Numbered from the stretch's first letter, positions 50,504-59,942 are shown. The stretch is DNA of 64,000 nt from Rhodococcus sp. RD6.2 (GCF_001040705.1 NZ_CVQP01000009.1:1-64000); one strand, 5' to 3'. Numbers and translations are program-made. Notes: a model not told the origin generated them from the sequence alone.

Positions 50504-51277
50504 ATGAATTCATCCTCGGTCGGTCCCGCAACGGGGCCGAGGCACGGGACGAAGGTCGTCGTGACGGGCGCGGCGGGAGGCATCGGGGCGGCGCTGGTCG
50601 GTGCCCTGGTCGCACTCGGATGTGAGGTCGTCGGAATCGACCGTCCGGGAACGTCGCTGCCGGACGGAGTCGTGTCCATCCCGCTTCTCGAAGCGGACCT
50701 CGCGGACGACGCGGCGGCGGCGGCCGCCGTCGAACGCGCCGTGTCCCTGCTCGGAGGGCTGGACTGCCTGATCGGTGCCGCCGCCAGCGTGGCGAGCGTT
50801 CACCGCGCCGGCTCGTTCTCGCCGTCGGTTTTTCGTCACGACATCGAGTCGAATCTGTTGTCCCAGTTCTGGACCGCGCAGGCGGCCTATCCAGCCCTGG
50901 TCGCGAGCAGCAACGCGAACCTCGTCCTGTTCTCGTCGACGGGAGCATTGGACGGGTTGCCCGGCCAGGTGTCGTACGGCGCTGCCAAGGCAGGAGTGCT
51001 CGGACTCGTCCGCACCCTTGCCGCCGAATGGGCCGACTCCGGGATTCGCGTCAACGCGATCGTCCCGGGGTTGGTGGCCACGCCCAAGGTGCTCGCGATG
51101 CCGGCGGAGACCCGTGAGCGGGTGCTGCGGACCGTTGCGATGAAACGCCTGGTCGAGGTGGACGAGGTGGTCGCGTCGGTGCTGTTCCTGATGTCGTCCG
51201 GAGCCGGGGCGATCACCGGCCAGTCGCTCCGGGTCGACGGGGGCGCGGGGATCAACACGCAGGGCCTCTACCGCTGA
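50504..51277 (+). CDS. Short-chain dehydrogenase/reductase
   Basis: A 257-residue SDR: VVTGAAGGIGAAL cofactor loop, DCLIGAAAS in place of the common NNAG, FSSTGAL with the catalytic serine, and YGAAKAG (YxxxK). The NNAG change is tolerated in many paralogues. GAAGGAG (50487-50493) precedes ATG 50504. Next to the flavin monooxygenase gene 37 bp downstream, it probably oxidises an alcohol to the ketone used by that enzyme. Confidence 0.9.
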   Translation: MNSSSVGPATGPRHGTKVVVTGAAGGIGAALVGALVALGCEVVGIDRPGTSLPDGVVSIPLLEADLADDAAAAAAVERAVSLLGGLDCLIGAAASVASVHRAGSFSPSVFRHDIESNLLSQFWTAQAAYPALVASSNANLVLFSSTGALDGLPGQVSYGAAKAGVLGLVRTLAAEWADSGIRVNAIVPGLVATPKVLAMPAETRERVLRTVAMKRLVEVDEVVASVLFLMSSGAGAITGQSLRVDGGAGINTQGLYR

Positions 51278-51314
51278 TGTGCTCGTAGCTGCCACGAACG
51301 GAACAGGATCGACG

Positions 51315-52832
51315 ATGAACTCCAGTAATCCGCAAGACGATTCGACATGGACGGACGTACTCGTCCTGGGTGCGGGCTTCTCCGGGCTTGCAGCTGCCGC
51401 AACCATCGCCCGCGCAGGTGAACTCGACTACCTGATCCTCGAACAGGGTGACGACGTGGGCGGAACCTGGCGCGAGAACACCTACCCCGGGTGTGCCTGC
51501 GACATCCCGTCACCGCTCTACTCCTTCTCATTCCGACAGAACCCGGACTGGCGCCACCTGTTCGCTCCTCAACAAGAGATCCTGCAGTACCTCCGCGACA
51601 CCAGCACAGAACTCCGGATTGCCGAGCGAATTCGCTTCGGCACCAAGGTTGTCGGTGCGGACTGGAACGAACAGGACGGGTCCTGGACGGTCGCCGTGGA
51701 GGACGGCTCGACATTCCGTGCGCGATTCCTGGTGTCCGCGATGGGAATCCTGCACCATGCCTCGTACCCGCAGATACCCGGACTCGACGACTTCGACGGC
51801 CCGGTGTTCCACTCGGCGCACTGGGATCACACGTGCGACCTCTCCGGCAAGCGGGTGGCGGTCGTCGGGACCGGTGCGAGCGCAATCCAGTTCGTGCCCG
51901 CCATCGTCGACGAGACCGCCGGACTCACGCTCTTCCAGCGGACCGCTCCCTGGATCGTCCCCAAGGTGAACCGCACCTTCAGCGAGGAAGAGCGAGAGGA
52001 GATGCGCCGCAACCCGATCAAACGATGGAAGCGGCGCGCGAGTCTGTTCTGGACCCACGAGAAGCGGGCGAAGGGATTTGTCTCGGACACCTCGAGGATG
52101 GGGCCCACGAAGGCGCTGGCCTCGGGGCACCTGCGAAAACAGATCACCGATCCCGAGCTGAGGGCGAAACTCACGCCGGACTACGAGATCGGCTGCAAAC
52201 GTCTGCTCATCTCCAGCGACTACTATCCGGCCCTCACCAAGCCGCACGTCGACGTTGTCACCGCGGGCGTCAAGGAAGTCCGTGCGAGTTCCGTGATCGA
52301 CATGGACGGAAAGATGCACGATGCCGACGTCCTGATCTTCGGCACCGGATTCGACGCACAGAACGGACTCACCCGGGTGCCGATTCGGGGCCGTGGCGGG
52401 GTGACCCTCGGTTCGCAATGGGATTCGGGACCGGAGGCGTACCTGGGGACGACAGTGGCGGGCTTTCCGAACCTCTTCCTGCTGTGCGGTCCGAACACGG
52501 GCCTCGGACACAACTCGCAGGTGTTCATGATCGAGGCCCAGGCCAGGTACATGAGCAGGTGCCTGCGGTACGCGGGCCGTGACGGTGCGCTCGAGGTGCG
52601 GCGCGATGCCCAGGACCGGTTCAACGAGTACCTGCAGGGCCGGCTCGCCGCGACCGTCTGGCAGGCGGGCGGATGCACGAGCTGGTATCAGGACCCTGCT
52701 ACCGGACGGAACACGCTGCTGTGGCCGAAATCGACTCTGTCCTACTGGTTCCGCACCCGATTGCTTCGCCGCTCCGACTACCTGCGGAGCGAGTACGCCC
52801 GATCCACCCGGCCGGCTGTGACGGCCGGCTGA
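51315..52832 (+). CDS. Flavin-containing monooxygenase, Baeyer-Villiger type
   Basis: A 505-residue FAD/NADPH monooxygenase. GAGFSG (FAD Rossmann), GGTWRENTYPG, the Baeyer-Villiger fingerprint FDGPVFHSAHWD (FxGxxxHxxxWD) and GTGASA (NADPH Rossmann) occur in order. It should convert a ketone into an ester or lactone. The C-terminal part is full length. Together with the upstream SDR and downstream acyl-CoA synthetases it fits oxidative breakdown of an alicyclic or long-chain ketone. ATG 51315 was chosen to start just before the FAD motif. Confidence 0.9.
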   Translation: MNSSNPQDDSTWTDVLVLGAGFSGLAAAATIARAGELDYLILEQGDDVGGTWRENTYPGCACDIPSPLYSFSFRQNPDWRHLFAPQQEILQYLRDTSTELRIAERIRFGTKVVGADWNEQDGSWTVAVEDGSTFRARFLVSAMGILHHASYPQIPGLDDFDGPVFHSAHWDHTCDLSGKRVAVVGTGASAIQFVPAIVDETAGLTLFQRTAPWIVPKVNRTFSEEEREEMRRNPIKRWKRRASLFWTHEKRAKGFVSDTSRMGPTKALASGHLRKQITDPELRAKLTPDYEIGCKRLLISSDYYPALTKPHVDVVTAGVKEVRASSVIDMDGKMHDADVLIFGTGFDAQNGLTRVPIRGRGGVTLGSQWDSGPEAYLGTTVAGFPNLFLLCGPNTGLGHNSQVFMIEAQARYMSRCLRYAGRDGALEVRRDAQDRFNEYLQGRLAATVWQAGGCTSWYQDPATGRNTLLWPKSTLSYWFRTRLLRRSDYLRSEYARSTRPAVTAG

Positions 52833-52901
52833 CGCACATATGCGTTGTTGTTCGATCCGACCCGAGCGGGCTCAAGCCGCACTCAGTGAAAGGCATCTGC
52901 A

Positions 52902-54527
52902 ATGTCCACGATTCCCGAGTTGGTCCACCGCAACGCCGAACTGTACGGCGACATGCCGGCGCTGTCCCACGACGGCCAGGTCCTCACCTGGAGTGAAACC
53001 CGGATGAACATCGCGCGGATCGCGGCGGCGCTGTCCCGATTGGGTGTTCGGGCAGGTGATCGCGTCGCGATCATGATGTCCAGCCGTCCGGAACACTGGC
53101 TGACGGATCAGGCGGTCGTGCATCTCGGGGCGCTCCCGGCAACGGTCTACGGCACGATGCCGTCCTCGCAGATCGCCTATCTGGGGCAGCACAGCCGGGC
53201 TCGCGTGGCGGTGCTCGAGGGTGCCGCGGAAGTCGAGCGCTGGCTGCCGGTGCTCGACCAGCTCCCAGAACTCGAGCGCATCGTGGTCATGGATCCGGGG
53301 GCGCGCCCGGCCGACGACGAACGTTTCGTCACGTGGTCGGATGTCGTGACGGACGAGGCGGATCTCGACGCCTTCGAGACGACCCGGCGGGGCATCACCG
53401 AAGACGACCCGGTCGCACTGATCTACACCTCTGGCACCACGGGGGTTCCGAAAGGTGTTCTGCTCACCCACCGCAACGTGATCGCCAACGCCGAAGCCAG
53501 GGACGCGGCCGCACCGACCCCCGATCACTTCCGCAGTGTCTGCTACCTGCCGCTGGCGCACATCGCCGAACGCATGGTGTCGGTCTACATGATCATTCAC
53601 AAGGCCGGCCACGTGACGTTCTGTCCCGACGCGAGTCAGCTCGTCGGGGTGCTCCGCCAGACGCGGCCGACCAGTCTCTTCGGAGTTCCCCGAATCTGGG
53701 AGAAGTTGGCCGCGGCACTGCGGGCGCGCCCGGATTCGTCGCTCGCGGACATCGGACTCGACGAGGTGATCTGGGCCTGCAGCGCTGCCGCGCCGCTGTC
53801 CGTGGACGTGCAGGAGTACCTGCGGGAGAAGGGCCTCGCCGTCGTCGAAGCATGGGGCATGACCGAGGCAACCGGCGTGGTCACGTCGACAAGTGCCGAC
53901 GATTTCCGGTTCGGGTCCGTCGGTCTCCCGATTCCAGGAACCGAGATCAAGCTGCTCGACGACGGCGAGATCCTCGTGCGCGGACCCATCGTGTCCCCGG
54001 GCTACCTCCAGCAGGACGGATCCCTGGTTCCCGTGACCGACGACGAGGGCTGGATGCACTCGGGTGACGTCGGGCGGATCGACGAGGACGGACACCTCTA
54101 CATCATCGACCGGAAGAAGGACCTGATCATCACTGCAGGCGGGAAGAACATCGCCCCTGCCGCGGTCGAGGCCCTGCTGACGAGGCACCCACTGGTCGGC
54201 CAGTCGCTTGCCTACGGCGACCGGCGTCCGTACGTCGTCGCTCTCATCGTTCTCGACCAGGCGGCGGCAACGGCGTGGGCGACCTCCCGCGGAATCGACG
54301 TCGAGGCCCACTCGGACCTGGCCACACATCCGGACGTGATCGCGGAGATCGACCGGGCCGTCGAGTCGGCCAACGACGACCTCGCGCGGGTCGAACAGGT
54401 GAAGCGCTACCGGGTGCTTCCGACGGAATGGACCCCCGAAAGCGGCGAACTCACCGCGAGTCTGAAGATCAAGAGGCGTGCCGTTCACGAGAAGTACGGT
54501 GACGTTTTCGAGGCTCTGTACGCATAG
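52902..54527 (+). CDS. Long-chain acyl-CoA synthetase (FadD15-like)
   Basis: A 541-residue ANL ligase of the long-chain branch: IYTSGTTGVPKGVLLTH P-loop, VEAWGMTEATG, HSGDVGRIDEDGHLYIIDRKKDL (read as GDVGRIDEDG and DRKKDLI) and the C-terminal ASLKIKRRA with the catalytic lysine. The long spacer after GGKNIAPA is typical of FadD15-like enzymes. It lies 69 bp after the monooxygenase gene on the same strand and is followed by a terminator. Confidence 0.9.
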   Translation: MSTIPELVHRNAELYGDMPALSHDGQVLTWSETRMNIARIAAALSRLGVRAGDRVAIMMSSRPEHWLTDQAVVHLGALPATVYGTMPSSQIAYLGQHSRARVAVLEGAAEVERWLPVLDQLPELERIVVMDPGARPADDERFVTWSDVVTDEADLDAFETTRRGITEDDPVALIYTSGTTGVPKGVLLTHRNVIANAEARDAAAPTPDHFRSVCYLPLAHIAERMVSVYMIIHKAGHVTFCPDASQLVGVLRQTRPTSLFGVPRIWEKLAAALRARPDSSLADIGLDEVIWACSAAAPLSVDVQEYLREKGLAVVEAWGMTEATGVVTSTSADDFRFGSVGLPIPGTEIKLLDDGEILVRGPIVSPGYLQQDGSLVPVTDDEGWMHSGDVGRIDEDGHLYIIDRKKDLIITAGGKNIAPAAVEALLTRHPLVGQSLAYGDRRPYVVALIVLDQAAATAWATSRGIDVEAHSDLATHPDVIAEIDRAVESANDDLARVEQVKRYRVLPTEWTPESGELTASLKIKRRAVHEKYGDVFEALYA

Positions 54528-54584
54528 CCGGTGGTGGTCGCAGCGATGGTGGATTGTCACGCCATTCCTCGACCAGCGCATCGG

Positions 54585-54615
54585 AGTGCCCCGCTGAGCA
54601 CGTCAGCGGGGCACT
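54585..54615 (+). terminator. Hairpin terminator after the long-chain synthetase gene
   Basis: AGTGCCCCGCTGA / TCAGCGGGGCACT form a perfect 13-bp stem with a 5-base loop, 57 bp after the stop. The 304-bp gap 54528-54831 otherwise contains the KstR-like site and a promoter for the next gene. Confidence 0.8.
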
Positions 54616-54736
54616 GTCGTCGAACCGGAAGGCCGGCCGGAACCGAACAGGTTGATCGGCGAGCCGCCCGCGGCGAGCTTCGGCGGGTGCCGGGAATCAC
54701 GCGCTGGTGCTCGACGGTGGCGCCGCAGAGCGCTAA

Positions 54737-54750
54737 TCAAACTAGTTGGT
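54737..54750. promoter_or_regulatory. KstR-like operator
   Basis: TCAAACTAGTTGGT fits the KstR consensus TnnAACnnGTTnnA at every defined base except the last. KstR controls cholesterol catabolism in Rhodococcus and Mycobacterium, and the gene behind it is a steroid-type acyl-CoA ligase homologue. One site with one mismatch, so moderate evidence. Confidence 0.5.
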
Positions 54751-54831
54751 TCGTTTTGCTTGTCCGCTGATGGAACCTGTTCTAGGTTGTACGGACCTCC
54801 TCGTACGAGTTGGGCCGACGAAAGGAATCCG

Positions 54832-56439
54832 ATGCAGTTCAACCTTGCGGACGTCTTCGAAACGGTCGCCTCCGCGGTGCCCGATCGCATCGCGCTCAGC
54901 TACGAGGGGGAGAACTTCTCGTACGCCGCGCTGGACGCCGAGGCGAACCGGACGGCGTCGCTGCTGGCGGAGTCGGGCGTCACCACCGGCGACCACGTCG
55001 CCCTGTTCCTGAAGAACAGCCTCGAGCACGTCACGAGCATCCTCGGGCTGATCAAGATCCGTGCCGTGCCGATCAACGTCAACTACCGGTACACGCCCGC
55101 GGAACTGGAGTACATCTTCACCAACTCCGACTCCGTCGCCGTCGTCGTCGAGCTGACCGAGCACCAGGTGACACTCGCCGGACTGCTCGAGGCCTGCCCG
55201 CTGATCCGGACCGTCTTCGTGGTCGGCGACGTCGCCGACGAACTGCGCAGCGCCGCCGCCGGCCGCGGCGTCGCCCTCGTCGATTTCGCCGACACCCGCA
55301 ACCAGCCTGCGACCCGCGAGTTCGAGGCACGCTCCGGCGACGACCTGTACGTCCTGTACACCGGCGGCACGACCGGGTACCCGAAGGGCGTCATGTGGCG
55401 TCAGGACGACTTCTTCCGCAAGCCGCTGTCCGGAGGCAACCCCTACGGCGACGAGCCCCGACAGGACCTCGCCGAGGTCGCCGCCGCCGCGAAGGAGTTC
55501 CCCGACTTCGCCTTCCTCATCGCGGCACCGCTCATGCACGGCGCCGCGCTCTACTCGCTGTTCACCTTCTTCACGCTCGGCGCGCGCGTCGTGCTGCGCC
55601 GGGACTTCAACCCGGCCAAGGTCGTCGAGTCGATCGAGCAGGACCGGGTGCAGGTGATCCTCATCGTCGGTGACGGCATGGGTCTGCCCCTGGTCGACGA
55701 GATGGAACGCCGTCAGGGCGATGTCGACATGAGCTCGCTGTTCTCGATCACGTCCGGCGGCGCGATCTGGTCGACCAGTGTCCGGGACCGAATGCTCGCG
55801 GTGAAGCCGGACCTGTTGCTGCGCGACAACTTCGGTGCGTCCGAATCGGGCAACGACGGCGCATTCACCGTCGACGAGGCAGGCAACCTGCGAATGCCGC
55901 CCTCGGCGAACATGATCGTCGTCGACGAGCAGTTCGAGCAGATTCCCGCAGGCTCCGACGACATCGGCTACATCGCCCGGATCGGCAACATCCCGCTCGG
56001 CTACTACAAGGACGAGGAGAAGACGGCGCGCACCTTCCCGACGCGCGCCGACGGAGTCCGGATCTCGGTGCTCGGCGACATGGGCCGAGTCGAAGCGGAC
56101 GGCACCATCGTGTTCCTCGGGCGCGGCTCGCAGTGCATCAACACCGGTGGCGAGAAGGTCTTCGCCGAGGAAGTCGAGGCCGCCCTGCACGCGCACCCGT
56201 CGATCTCCGACGCGCTCGTCGTGCCGATTCCCGACCCCCGCATGGGCCAGCAGGTCGCGGCGGTCGTCGCGACCTACCCCGGCACCGACGAGCTCACCCT
56301 CGACGAGGTTCAGGAGCACTGCCGAAAGTCCCTCGCCGGATACAAGATTCCGCGCTCGGTCGTGGTCGTGGACGAGGTCAAGCGGACCCCGGCAGGCAAG
56401 GCCGACTATCGGTGGGCGACGTCGGTGGCATCCGAGTAG
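54832..56439 (+). CDS. Acyl-CoA synthetase, FadD19-like (steroid side-chain ligase type)
   Basis: A 535-residue ANL ligase whose pattern follows FadD19 of steroid side-chain degradation: LYTGGTTGYPKGVMW (a GG in place of SG at the P-loop), NIPLGYYKDEEKTA, LGRGSQCINTGGEKVFAEEVE and VKRTPAGKADYRW at the C-terminus. GAAAGGA precedes ATG 54832. Preceded by a KstR-like site and isolated between two terminators. Exact substrate (sterol C24-C27 acid or another branched acid) is inference. Confidence 0.9.
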   Translation: MQFNLADVFETVASAVPDRIALSYEGENFSYAALDAEANRTASLLAESGVTTGDHVALFLKNSLEHVTSILGLIKIRAVPINVNYRYTPAELEYIFTNSDSVAVVVELTEHQVTLAGLLEACPLIRTVFVVGDVADELRSAAAGRGVALVDFADTRNQPATREFEARSGDDLYVLYTGGTTGYPKGVMWRQDDFFRKPLSGGNPYGDEPRQDLAEVAAAAKEFPDFAFLIAAPLMHGAALYSLFTFFTLGARVVLRRDFNPAKVVESIEQDRVQVILIVGDGMGLPLVDEMERRQGDVDMSSLFSITSGGAIWSTSVRDRMLAVKPDLLLRDNFGASESGNDGAFTVDEAGNLRMPPSANMIVVDEQFEQIPAGSDDIGYIARIGNIPLGYYKDEEKTARTFPTRADGVRISVLGDMGRVEADGTIVFLGRGSQCINTGGEKVFAEEVEAALHAHPSISDALVVPIPDPRMGQQVAAVVATYPGTDELTLDEVQEHCRKSLAGYKIPRSVVVVDEVKRTPAGKADYRWATSVASE

Positions 56440-56501
56440 TCCGGCGTCGCGTCGCGGGCGGCGACGTCGGGTCGAACCCCGGCGCCGCCGTGGCCCGGGC
56501 C

Positions 56502-56531
56502 CCTCGACCGTGGCGATGTCCACGGTCGAGG
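56502..56531. terminator. Bidirectional terminator between convergent ligase and thiolase genes
   Basis: CCTCGACCGTGG / CCACGGTCGAGG form a 12-bp perfect stem with loop CGATGT; an outer GGCCCGG/CCGGGCC pair can extend it. Confidence 0.8.
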
Positions 56532-56583
56532 TCACTATCCGGGCCACCGGCCCGCCTTCGTCGACGGGTCCCCGTATCTGCGG

Positions 56584-57822
56584 CTACCGGTCGCCTCGGA
56601 CGACGACCGTGGCGACCGCGGTCGTGAACGAACCACCGATGTTCACGGTGAGGGCGCGCCGGGCGCCCTCGACCTGCTGGTCCCCGGCTCGCCCGGTGAC
56701 CTGCCGTGCGGCATCCAGCACCATCCGGATACCGGTGGCGCCCACCGGATGTCCGTGCGACATCAGTCCGCCGCTGGGGTTCACCGGGAGGCGTCCACCG
56801 CGCTCGATAGAGCCGTCCATGACGACCTCGCCGCCCTTACCCGGGTCTGCCAACCCGATGTGCTCGAGCGTCACCAGACCGTTGATGGTGAAGCAGTCGT
56901 GGATCTCGGCGACGTCGAGGTCGTCCACCCCGGCGATCCCCGCGCGCCGATAGGCGTCCTCGACAGCGCCGCGCAGGTGCGGGAACAGGAAGTCGTCGTC
57001 TGCGCTCTGGGCGATCTTGTCCGCGAGCAGCAGGGTCGCGGTGCGGTGACCGAACCCGGCGACGGTCGCCTCCTGATCGAGATCGGCACCGGTCCGCTGC
57101 GCCCATTCCCGAGCGAACTTCGGACCGGCCAGGACCACGACCGCGGCACCGTCGGTGATCCGGCCGCAATCGGTCTTGCGGAGCATCCCCTCCACGACGG
57201 GGTTCACCTCGTCGTCCTCGTCGAAGGAACCCGCCGGGAACTCCCAGTCCCGGGTCTGCGCAAGGTTGTGGCGGGACCCGTTGTCGAACGCAATCTCCGC
57301 GAAACGTCCGAGGTGCGCGTGGTCGAGTCCGTAACGCCGCTCGTACTCCTGCGCGATGTCGGCGAAGAGTGCGGGCCACGGGTAGGTGACGTCGAGCGCC
57401 TCCCGTCCGGCCCACGCTGCGGTGCCCAGGTACTCCGCGGCCGTCTTCGCGGACACGTTGCGCATCAACTCGACGCCGACCACCAGCGCGACGTCGTAGC
57501 GGCCGGATTCGATGTCGGCGCAGGCGGCGAGGATCGCCGTGCTGCCGGAGGCGCAGGCCGCCTCGTGCCGCGTGCTGGGCAGGCCGTCGAGTCCGGGTAC
57601 GGCCGCAACGACCATGCCGCCGAGCTGGGCCTGTCCCGCGAAGAGTTCGCCCGCGAGGTTGCTGACGTGAATGACACCGATCTCGTGATCGTCGACCTGT
57701 GCGTTCGAGAGGGCGGCGGGCACGGTCTCGGCGATCATGTCGACCAGCCCCAGTCCCTCCTTCGCCCAGTTCCTGGCGAAGTCTGTCTGCGCTCCGCCGA
57801 GGACGTAGACGGGGTTCGTCAT
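56584..57822 (-). CDS. Thiolase, SCP2/acetyl-CoA acetyltransferase-like
   Basis: A 412-residue thiolase of the SCPx-type branch. HEAACASGSTAILA holds the nucleophilic Cys, EIHDCFTINGLVTLEHIG the HDCF block, and SGGLMSHGHPVGATGIRM the catalytic histidine. It should split a 3-ketoacyl-CoA, often of a branched or steroid-type chain. AAGGAG precedes ATG 57822. It is separated from the carotenoid-oxygenase gene upstream by a hairpin, so it may be expressed less than the rest of the leftward operon. Confidence 0.9.
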   Translation of the reverse strand: MTNPVYVLGGAQTDFARNWAKEGLGLVDMIAETVPAALSNAQVDDHEIGVIHVSNLAGELFAGQAQLGGMVVAAVPGLDGLPSTRHEAACASGSTAILAACADIESGRYDVALVVGVELMRNVSAKTAAEYLGTAAWAGREALDVTYPWPALFADIAQEYERRYGLDHAHLGRFAEIAFDNGSRHNLAQTRDWEFPAGSFDEDDEVNPVVEGMLRKTDCGRITDGAAVVVLAGPKFAREWAQRTGADLDQEATVAGFGHRTATLLLADKIAQSADDDFLFPHLRGAVEDAYRRAGIAGVDDLDVAEIHDCFTINGLVTLEHIGLADPGKGGEVVMDGSIERGGRLPVNPSGGLMSHGHPVGATGIRMVLDAARQVTGRAGDQQVEGARRALTVNIGGSFTTAVATVVVRGDR

Positions 57823-57879
57823 CTGTTTTCTCCTTGATGTGACGGGTTTGGGGAGGTAGGCAGACACCACGAAAGGCTC

Positions 57880-57913
57880 CCGGGCGACGCGGTTCTCGGA
57901 CCGCATCGCCCGG
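57880..57913 (-). terminator. Hairpin between carotenoid-oxygenase and thiolase genes
   Basis: Arms 57880-57892 and 57901-57913 pair over 13 positions with one mismatch around an 8-base loop. It lies just past the oxygenase stop and may end or attenuate the operon before the thiolase. Confidence 0.6.
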
Positions 57914-57928
57914 AAGCTCCTTCGGTTT

Positions 57929-59410
57929 CTAGCCGCGGGCCTCGGCCAGCTGCTCGGCGCGCACCCACGTGGCGTGGAAGCCGGACGGCACGCGCCGCGG
58001 CAGCAGGACCCGGGCGACGGGTCCGGCGGCGACATCCGCGGCGTCGAAGATGTTGATCTCGCCGCGGTCCTCGGCCTCGTCGTTGACGAAGCACACGAGG
58101 TAGCCGTCGGTCTCACCCGTCGATCCGTCGCGGGGGGCGAACGGCGCCTCCGAACCCCAACGCCCGGACCCGAACTTGTGCTCTTCCTTCGTGCCGGACT
58201 GCGAGTCGAACCGCACGATGCCGTCGAAGAGCAGTGTCGGCTCGTTGGCGAGGCTCATGTTGTACGAGTACCGGTGCGATCGACCCATGATCCGCGAATC
58301 CACGCTCGGGAACTCGATGTTGGCGTCGTCGAGCGCGGACTCGACGGTCGCCCCGGTGCGCAGGTTGAGGCGGTACCGGTAGAGCTGTGCGTCGAGTCGC
58401 ATGTACGCGAGCATGTTCGACAGCGGCGAGGCGAACGTCGTCTGGTGCTGGGGGTTCTTGACCCGGCACACGTCCATGACGATCTCGTCGCCCTCTTCCC
58501 ACGAATTGACGACGTGGTAGATGTAGCAGGGCTTCACCTCGAACCACCGCACGTCGCTGCCGCTGCCGTGGCGGGGGACGACCGCGAAACGAGCGGAGAG
58601 CTCCTGGTCGTAGAAGATCCGGTACTTGCCGGCCCGGCGCGCGTCGTGGTCCTGCACCAGCGGCAGGTCCATGAGAATCGAGTAGTTCTCGGTGATCCCG
58701 ATGTCGTGCGGGAGTCGCGGACCCGGCAGGTCGATCTGCGTGCGGTGCGTCTGCGTGCCGTCGGCGCCGATGATGCCGTAGCCCAGGTAGTCCTGGTCGG
58801 GGCCGTAGTCGAACCAGATCAGTTCGCCGGTGGCCTCGTCGACCTTCGGGTGGGCCATCATGTCACCGGCGAAGGTGCCCAGGAAGTCCTGCGCGCCCAG
58901 CGTTTCCAGCGACAGCGGGTCGATGCTGTACGGCGTGCCGCACAGGTACCACGTCGCCAGGATCTCACCGCGGTGGTAGATGACGTCGGTGTTGCCGGAA
59001 TCCTTGATTCCCAGGCCGTGGCCGTTGCCCCACGGATTGCCCGCGGGGTTCTCCATGAGTCCCGTCCACAGGGCCCGGCCGGCCTCGGACTCCTCCTGGA
59101 AGGCCTTGGTCCGGACGTACCGGTTGGTGTAGCGCACCTTCCCGTTCTCGAAGTGGGCCGCGTGGATCATGCCGTCGCCGTCGAACATGTGGTAGCGGCC
59201 CGGGGCCTCGAACTGGCGGTTCGGGCCGTTACGGAGGTACACGCCGTTGAGATCCTTGGGGATCTCACCGATGACGGTGAGGTCGTCCAGGGTCAGTTCG
59301 TCGGCGATCGGCGCGAACACCCCGAGGGTGTAGGGATTCTCGTCGGTGGCGTCGACCGGGCGCGCGACGGCGACGAGGTCGCCGTTCGCACCGGACTGAG
59401 TGGATGTCAT
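57929..59410 (-). CDS. Carotenoid-cleavage-type oxygenase
   Basis: A 493-residue seven-bladed non-haem Fe(II) dioxygenase. The four iron-ligand histidines are at H187 (MMAHPKVD), H235 (LPHDIGITENY), H299 (CYIYHVVNSWE) and H479 (SGFHATW), with the GPNRQFE and RYHMFDGDGM family segments near the start. It should split a conjugated C=C bond in an apocarotenoid, stilbene or related alkene to give aldehydes. Its start is 2 bp after the thioesterase stop. A PaaN-like aldehyde dehydrogenase in the same operon fits this chemistry. Confidence 0.93.
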   Translation of the reverse strand: MTSTQSGANGDLVAVARPVDATDENPYTLGVFAPIADELTLDDLTVIGEIPKDLNGVYLRNGPNRQFEAPGRYHMFDGDGMIHAAHFENGKVRYTNRYVRTKAFQEESEAGRALWTGLMENPAGNPWGNGHGLGIKDSGNTDVIYHRGEILATWYLCGTPYSIDPLSLETLGAQDFLGTFAGDMMAHPKVDEATGELIWFDYGPDQDYLGYGIIGADGTQTHRTQIDLPGPRLPHDIGITENYSILMDLPLVQDHDARRAGKYRIFYDQELSARFAVVPRHGSGSDVRWFEVKPCYIYHVVNSWEEGDEIVMDVCRVKNPQHQTTFASPLSNMLAYMRLDAQLYRYRLNLRTGATVESALDDANIEFPSVDSRIMGRSHRYSYNMSLANEPTLLFDGIVRFDSQSGTKEEHKFGSGRWGSEAPFAPRDGSTGETDGYLVCFVNDEAEDRGEINIFDAADVAAGPVARVLLPRRVPSGFHATWVRAEQLAEARG

Positions 59411-59412
59411 GG

Positions 59413-59940
59413 CTACTCCGCTTCGAAGGTGTTGAGGTTGGGTGGAGTGGATGAATGCTGGTGCGGCGGCGAGGGGTAGAGGATCATCTGGGTGCACCGG
59501 AAGAGTGCGATCGCCGCGCCGGCCCCGTCGCGGACGATGGCATCCCACACCTGGGTGCGGCGTCCGCCGTGGACGAGCGTGGCCGCCGCGGTGACCGTTC
59601 CGGACCGCGCGGTGCCGAGATAGTTGGTCTTGACCTCGAGTGTCGTGAACCCGGATGCCCCGGAGGGCAGGGAGAGTCGGGCACCGACACCGCACATCGT
59701 GTCGGCCAGCGCGACGACCGTCGCCGCGTGCAGGTATCCGTTCGGAGCCTGCAGCTCTTCACGCACCGTCAGCTCGCCGGTGACGGCCGTCCCGGATGCC
59801 TCCAGGACGCGCATCCCGACCAGGCCGGGGAAGCGGCCCTCGAACATCGCGGTCAACTCGTCGGCGAGCTCACCACCGGACCCGGTGGGTGTCTCGCGGG
59901 GCTTGCCGACCGGCGACCCGGCGGCTTCGGCTGTTCCCAT
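59413..59940 (-). CDS. Hotdog-fold thioesterase (PaaI-like)
   Basis: A 175-residue hotdog protein: GYLHAATVVALADTMCG is the PaaI-type catalytic helix (HGG..-like HAATVVALAD), followed by TTLEVKTNYLGTARSGTVTA (TNYLG). It hydrolyses acyl-CoA thioesters or recovers CoA from dead-end intermediates in catabolic pathways. Gaps of 2 bp to both neighbours show it is inside the operon. A Ser/Pro-rich tail ends the protein. Confidence 0.88.
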   Translation of the reverse strand: MGTAEAAGSPVGKPRETPTGSGGELADELTAMFEGRFPGLVGMRVLEASGTAVTGELTVREELQAPNGYLHAATVVALADTMCGVGARLSLPSGASGFTTLEVKTNYLGTARSGTVTAAATLVHGGRRTQVWDAIVRDGAGAAIALFRCTQMILYPSPPHQHSSTPPNLNTFEAE

Positions 59941-59942
59941 GG

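Noticed and set aside
52800-52835. GGCCGGC repeats near the end of the monooxygenase gene as terminator
   Set aside because: Short GC-rich repeats inside the coding end; no stable stem with proper loop.
54742-56547. 601-codon minus-strand frame opposite the FadD19-like gene
   Set aside because: Antisense shadow of a gene with complete ligase motifs.
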